Source: CAYONQ01 sp964405375
GTDB lineage: Bacteria > Planctomycetota > Phycisphaerae > Sedimentisphaerales > Anaerobacaceae
Direction of reading: 5' to 3'
Length of the DNA stretch: 46,374 bases
Assembly: GCA_964405375.1 (NCBI GenBank)
Contig: CAYONQ010000010.1
Location: 1 to 46,374, forward strand
In this document: piece by piece, positions 43,515 to 46,374 of the stretch
How positions within the stretch are numbered: position 1 is the first letter of the stretch
Layout: every line of letters begins with the position of its first letter
Position numbers and translations under genes: made by a program
The notes under the pieces: generated by a model
The model's database searches: none
Seen by the model: only the letters and a program-made list of their open reading frames with translations
What the model was told of the DNA's origin: nothing

Positions 43515-44324
43515 ATGTTTGCCAAAAAGATAAAAGCGTTTACCCTGGTTGAACTACTGGTGGTGATTTCTAGCATTGCATTGTTGATGGCCATATTGAT
43601 GCCGGCATTGCTCACGGCGGGGTCTCAGGCTCGCAGTCTGGTCTGCAAATCCAATATTCGCCAGCTTGTCCTGGCCAATATCGGCTATTCCAATGAAAAC
43701 GATGGTTTTTGTGTCCCCGCTGCGAGTGACATATGGAAGGACGCTGGTGGATATCATCGCTGGCACGGAGTAAGGGACGACAAAGACGACCCGTTTGACC
43801 CGCTTAGAGGTCCGCTGGTTGGATACCTGGCTGATGGAAAGGTCAAGGAATGCCCAAGGCGAGTCAGATTTGTAAAGGGCAAAAGCTGGAGCGATAACTT
43901 CGAGCAGGGCTGTGGAGGTTATGGTTATAATATGACTTACATCGGCGGCTGTCTTTGGCAAGCCGACCTGAACTTCAAGCAAAAGTATAGCAGAACAGCA
44001 CGAATGGTAGAAATCTACAAACCGGAGCAGACATTGATGTTTGCTGATTGTGCAATGAGTCTCCAAGAAGGTTCATATATCGAATACTCTTTTGCGGAGC
44101 CGCCGTATTTCATAATAAACGGCAACCTCTTTACAGATATGTACGCTTCGCCGTCTATTCATTTTCGTCATCGTGGGCAAGCGAATATTGGTTGGGCCGA
44201 TGGCCATATTAGTTCGAAAAAGATGGCGAAGCTTGAGGAGGAGAATATTTACAACGTAACTTCAAGCAAGATGAACTTAGGCTGGTTCAAACCGGTAGAC
44301 AATACGCCGTTTGATTTGAAATAA
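43515..44324 (+). CDS. type II secretion pseudopilin-like protein (H-x9-DG type)
   Basis: A 269-residue protein with a class III prepilin leader: KIKA, then FTLVELLVVISSIALLMAIL, the usual cut-and-methylate site before Phe and a hydrophobic helix. The globular part contains GYGYNMTYIGG and, near the end, HFRHRGQANIGWADGHIS, the planctomycete/verrucomicrobial H-x9-DG motif. These proteins are very numerous in Planctomycetota and their individual roles are mostly unknown. It starts 10 bases after the surface-protein stop and ends one base before comF, so it is most likely in the same transcript. Confidence 0.88.
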   Translation: MFAKKIKAFTLVELLVVISSIALLMAILMPALLTAGSQARSLVCKSNIRQLVLANIGYSNENDGFCVPAASDIWKDAGGYHRWHGVRDDKDDPFDPLRGPLVGYLADGKVKECPRRVRFVKGKSWSDNFEQGCGGYGYNMTYIGGCLWQADLNFKQKYSRTARMVEIYKPEQTLMFADCAMSLQEGSYIEYSFAEPPYFIINGNLFTDMYASPSIHFRHRGQANIGWADGHISSKKMAKLEEENIYNVTSSKMNLGWFKPVDNTPFDLK

Positions 44325-44325
44325 A

Positions 44326-45114
44326 ATGGCCTCCGCTGTCAAACCTTGTATAATTGCCGGCGTGGATACTGTGAAGTTAAAACGAATCGGGCGGTTTGGC
44401 TTGCAGGGTTTAAACCAGCTTCTCTGGCCGGCGGTATGCATTAACTGCAGGCAGGGTATCTGCGAGACCGACAACGGCCTGTGCAAGGATTGCTGGGGCG
44501 AGCTTTTGTCCTGTACCGGCGCCGATTACTGCCCGCGATGCGGAAGAGACGTAAGCAAATTCGCCTTGCTTGACGGCCGCTGTCCCGATTGCCAGGGCAG
44601 CCACATTCACTTTGACCGGATGGCTCGAAGCGGTGTTTACACAGATGCTTTAAGTAAGATGACATTGGCCTTTAAGAATGGTCGAACGGAACTGGATGTT
44701 ATCCTGGGCTTTTTAGCCGATTCTGCATTGCAGGGGAGCAGCTTTGTGAACGAGATAGAATTTTTCGTCCCTGTTCCGCTTCACTGGCGGAGGAGATTGA
44801 CTCGCGGCTACAGTCAATCGTTGGTTTTAGCTAAGAGATTGAGTCACCCAACAGCCGAAATCAATACCGACCTTGTCCGCATCCGCCATACCAAATATCA
44901 GCCGATGATGCCAACCGCCGCCGCTCGTGCGAGGAATGTCGCCGGTGCTTTCGCGGTTCGTAGGGGACATAAATTCACCGGCCGAAGTGTCTGTCTTGTC
45001 GATGATATAAAGACAACCGGTGCAACGTTGAACGAGTGTGCAAAGACATTGAAGGAAGCGGGGGCCGCGAGAGTGTTTGCATTAGTTTTAGCGGTGGCGG
45101 GGCAAAATGTTTAG
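44326..45114 (+). CDS. ComF-family phosphoribosyltransferase-like protein
   Basis: 262 residues with the ComF layout: an N-terminal zinc ribbon with CxxC pairs (CINC, CKDC, CPRC, CPDC in order), the segment FVPVPLHWRRRLTRGYSQS, and a phosphoribosyltransferase domain with VCLVDDIKTTGATLNECA. ComF proteins take part in DNA uptake in naturally competent bacteria; elsewhere the role is unclear. It starts immediately after the pseudopilin stop, and pilus-like parts and ComF also meet in competence, but no other com gene is present. A hairpin terminator follows right after its stop. Confidence 0.9.
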   Translation: MASAVKPCIIAGVDTVKLKRIGRFGLQGLNQLLWPAVCINCRQGICETDNGLCKDCWGELLSCTGADYCPRCGRDVSKFALLDGRCPDCQGSHIHFDRMARSGVYTDALSKMTLAFKNGRTELDVILGFLADSALQGSSFVNEIEFFVPVPLHWRRRLTRGYSQSLVLAKRLSHPTAEINTDLVRIRHTKYQPMMPTAAARARNVAGAFAVRRGHKFTGRSVCLVDDIKTTGATLNECAKTLKEAGAARVFALVLAVAGQNV

Positions 45115-45115
45115 C

Positions 45116-45138
45116 GGTTGTCGGCACGATAACCTTTT
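45116..45138 (+). terminator. intrinsic terminator after comF
   Basis: GGTTGTCG (45116-45123), loop GCA, CGATAACC (45127-45134, one G-U pair), then TTTT. It closes the riboswitch-DUF4465-surface protein-pseudopilin-comF operon. Confidence 0.65.
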
Positions 45139-45175
45139 CGCAAAAACTGTTTAGCCATCGCTGGTCAAAATAGCT

Positions 45176-46348
45176 CTATTTATGTTTGACGGTCAGAGTT
45201 AACATTCCTAATGGCTTTAAAAAGGTCATTGTTATTAGCTTGTTGCCTTTAAAGACTTCTACATCAGAAACACCCGGAATATCAGCGACTCGTTTTGCAT
45301 TTGCTGTTATCCATTCGTTACTGTCTGTCCATTCAGGTACCGTATTTTCAAGAAAGCGCATTGCCAAGATAGTATTTCTGACTAATTTATCTGCTGCATC
45401 ATTCGGAATACCAATCATAAGTGTAGCTTGAGATATATTATTCTTTTTACCAATAATCTCCAGTACTGCCAAGTTGTCGAATGTTTGCCCCATATATCTA
45501 TCTTGTCCATCAACAGGTGTTGATTTTTCCATCAAGAAGAAATTGGAGAGATATTCCATTACTTGGTCGTAAGAAATATCTATCGCTCTGTTTTCGCCGA
45601 TAGTGTGCTTGGGGAGTGCAACATTTTCGCGCTCAATTGTTGGCATCGGAGTTTTTTTACCAAATAGATGGCTGAATTTACCACTTTCTTGCATCCATCT
45701 GATTTCGTCTACCCCGTAAAATGCACGTTTAACCGTGGTATTCTTTATATATACCAACAAGAAGTGCTTTCCATACTCAGGCCCATAGATGCCCTTTTTT
45801 TCATTTTCATATACGGTTCGGTCTGTGTAAATATTGATTTTGACAGGGTCTTTATCTTTAGTTAGCTGCATCAGGAAAGAAACAATTTGTGCTTCGCTCA
45901 GATCAGTTTCCAGCCATATGTCAAGCCCCAGTCCGGTCTGCTTCTCATATGGGTGCCATTTCCTTAAAATAGAATATTTTATCTGTTGGTTTGCATTTTC
46001 TCCTTTTAGCGTAGCATCAGTTTGAACCTTACCCTTAGCTTCTTGGTATAATTTTTTCAGTTTTGCAATTTCTTTTTGATTACCTTCTGAGTTTGGGTCA
46101 ATTCCCGCGTTGCGGCATAGCTCTTCGAGCCGCGTAATTTCCACCTTTTGGCCTTCGATTATTGCTTTCAGCTTTGTGCTTTCTGGATGTTCAAGTTTTG
46201 TATTAGTAGTTTCGTTAGGCCCCGGCTCGTGTTTGAGATGATAAATTTGCCATTTCAAATCAAGTATTTCTTTTTTTTGCTTAGATATTGTGGTTTCTAA
46301 TTCCTTGATTTTCGCTCGTTGTGGCGTGACCCCCGAAAACTGTACCAT
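45176..46348 (-). CDS. coiled-coil protein of unknown function
   Basis: A 390-residue protein I do not recognise. The first 115 residues form a long coiled coil (KIKELETTISKQKKEILDLK, then LKAIIEGQKVEITRLEELC). The rest looks like an alpha/beta domain without known catalytic residues (LGLDIWLETDLSEAQIVSFL, VKINIYTDRTVYENE, ANAKRVADIPGVSDVEVFKG). There is no signal peptide or membrane segment. The ATG at 46348 is preceded by an in-frame TAA five bases away, so the frame is closed, but no ribosome-binding site is seen. The AT-rich base use differs from the neighbouring comF. It may have lost an N-terminal membrane part, or belong to a larger gene island beyond the window. Confidence 0.6.
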   Translation of the reverse strand: MVQFSGVTPQRAKIKELETTISKQKKEILDLKWQIYHLKHEPGPNETTNTKLEHPESTKLKAIIEGQKVEITRLEELCRNAGIDPNSEGNQKEIAKLKKLYQEAKGKVQTDATLKGENANQQIKYSILRKWHPYEKQTGLGLDIWLETDLSEAQIVSFLMQLTKDKDPVKINIYTDRTVYENEKKGIYGPEYGKHFLLVYIKNTTVKRAFYGVDEIRWMQESGKFSHLFGKKTPMPTIERENVALPKHTIGENRAIDISYDQVMEYLSNFFLMEKSTPVDGQDRYMGQTFDNLAVLEIIGKKNNISQATLMIGIPNDAADKLVRNTILAMRFLENTVPEWTDSNEWITANAKRVADIPGVSDVEVFKGNKLITMTFLKPLGMLTLTVKHK

Positions 46349-46374
46349 TGTCAATTAGAGAGTATCCGATAAAA

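Overview
The window looks like a scaffold from a Planctomycetota genome of the Phycisphaerae / Sedimentisphaerales kind, probably metagenome-assembled. The grounds are: secreted proteins ending in dockerin-like EF-hand repeats of the pattern (D)LAVFVxQWL, a PEP-CTERM protein, a pseudopilin with the planctomycete-type C-terminal H-x9-DG-like motif, a membrane pyrophosphatase, and a run of exactly 100 N inside a repeat. The phylum is inferred from gene style, not from a marker tree. Most of the window is ordinary chromosomal housekeeping, interspersed with repeat-rich spacers.

Layout. 1-54: end of a tRNA-Ala(GGC). 280-5993: a compact hypF-C-D-E-A-B operon for [NiFe]-hydrogenase maturation, with no hydrogenase subunits in view. 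6000-7399: nadD on the minus strand, an AT-rich spacer, and a 37-residue lysine-rich mini-protein gene with its own promoter and terminator. 7472-8847: lysA. 8873-13407 (minus): accC/accB, a SpoIIE-type phosphatase, and a YggS-type PLP protein. 13408-14351: a gene-poor spacer with a candidate small RNA. 14352-20599 (minus): an MFS transporter, yjbQ-argS-rsfS, and hppA. 20781-26221 (minus): an arginine/ribosomal cluster (rplM-rpsI-argC ... argJ) interrupted by a membrane protein, a nitrilase-family hydrolase and a broken nucleotidyltransferase toxin-antitoxin pair. 27095-29653: a secreted heparinase-like polysaccharide lyase with four EF-hand-like repeats. 29833-30922: a class II ribonucleotide reductase remnant and several palindromic repeats, including an array of four different hairpins with shared flanks. 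30956-35685 (minus): sppA, a DUF6807 protein, a NYN nuclease, and an exported ankyrin protein that contains the scaffold gap. 35773-38623 (minus): pyrR-pyrB-pyrC. 38912-40685: an HPt protein overlapping an NtrC-type regulator.

The most interesting region is 40917-45138. A cobalamin riboswitch with two candidate terminators precedes a DUF4465 protein carrying a PEP-CTERM anchor, a second cell-surface protein with a dockerin-like tail, a pseudopilin and comF, all on the plus strand with short spacers, ending in a hairpin terminator. DUF4465 and this type of surface protein recur in B12-uptake loci of other phyla. My reading is that this is a planctomycete, exosortase-anchored corrinoid-capture module, expressed when B12 is scarce. 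No BtuB or BtuCDF is in view. The same 12-base boxA-like word lies upstream of the riboswitch and of the candidate sRNA 27 kb away.

Limits: everything was read by eye without database searches. Promoters, RNA structures and family names not marked by clear motifs are inferences.
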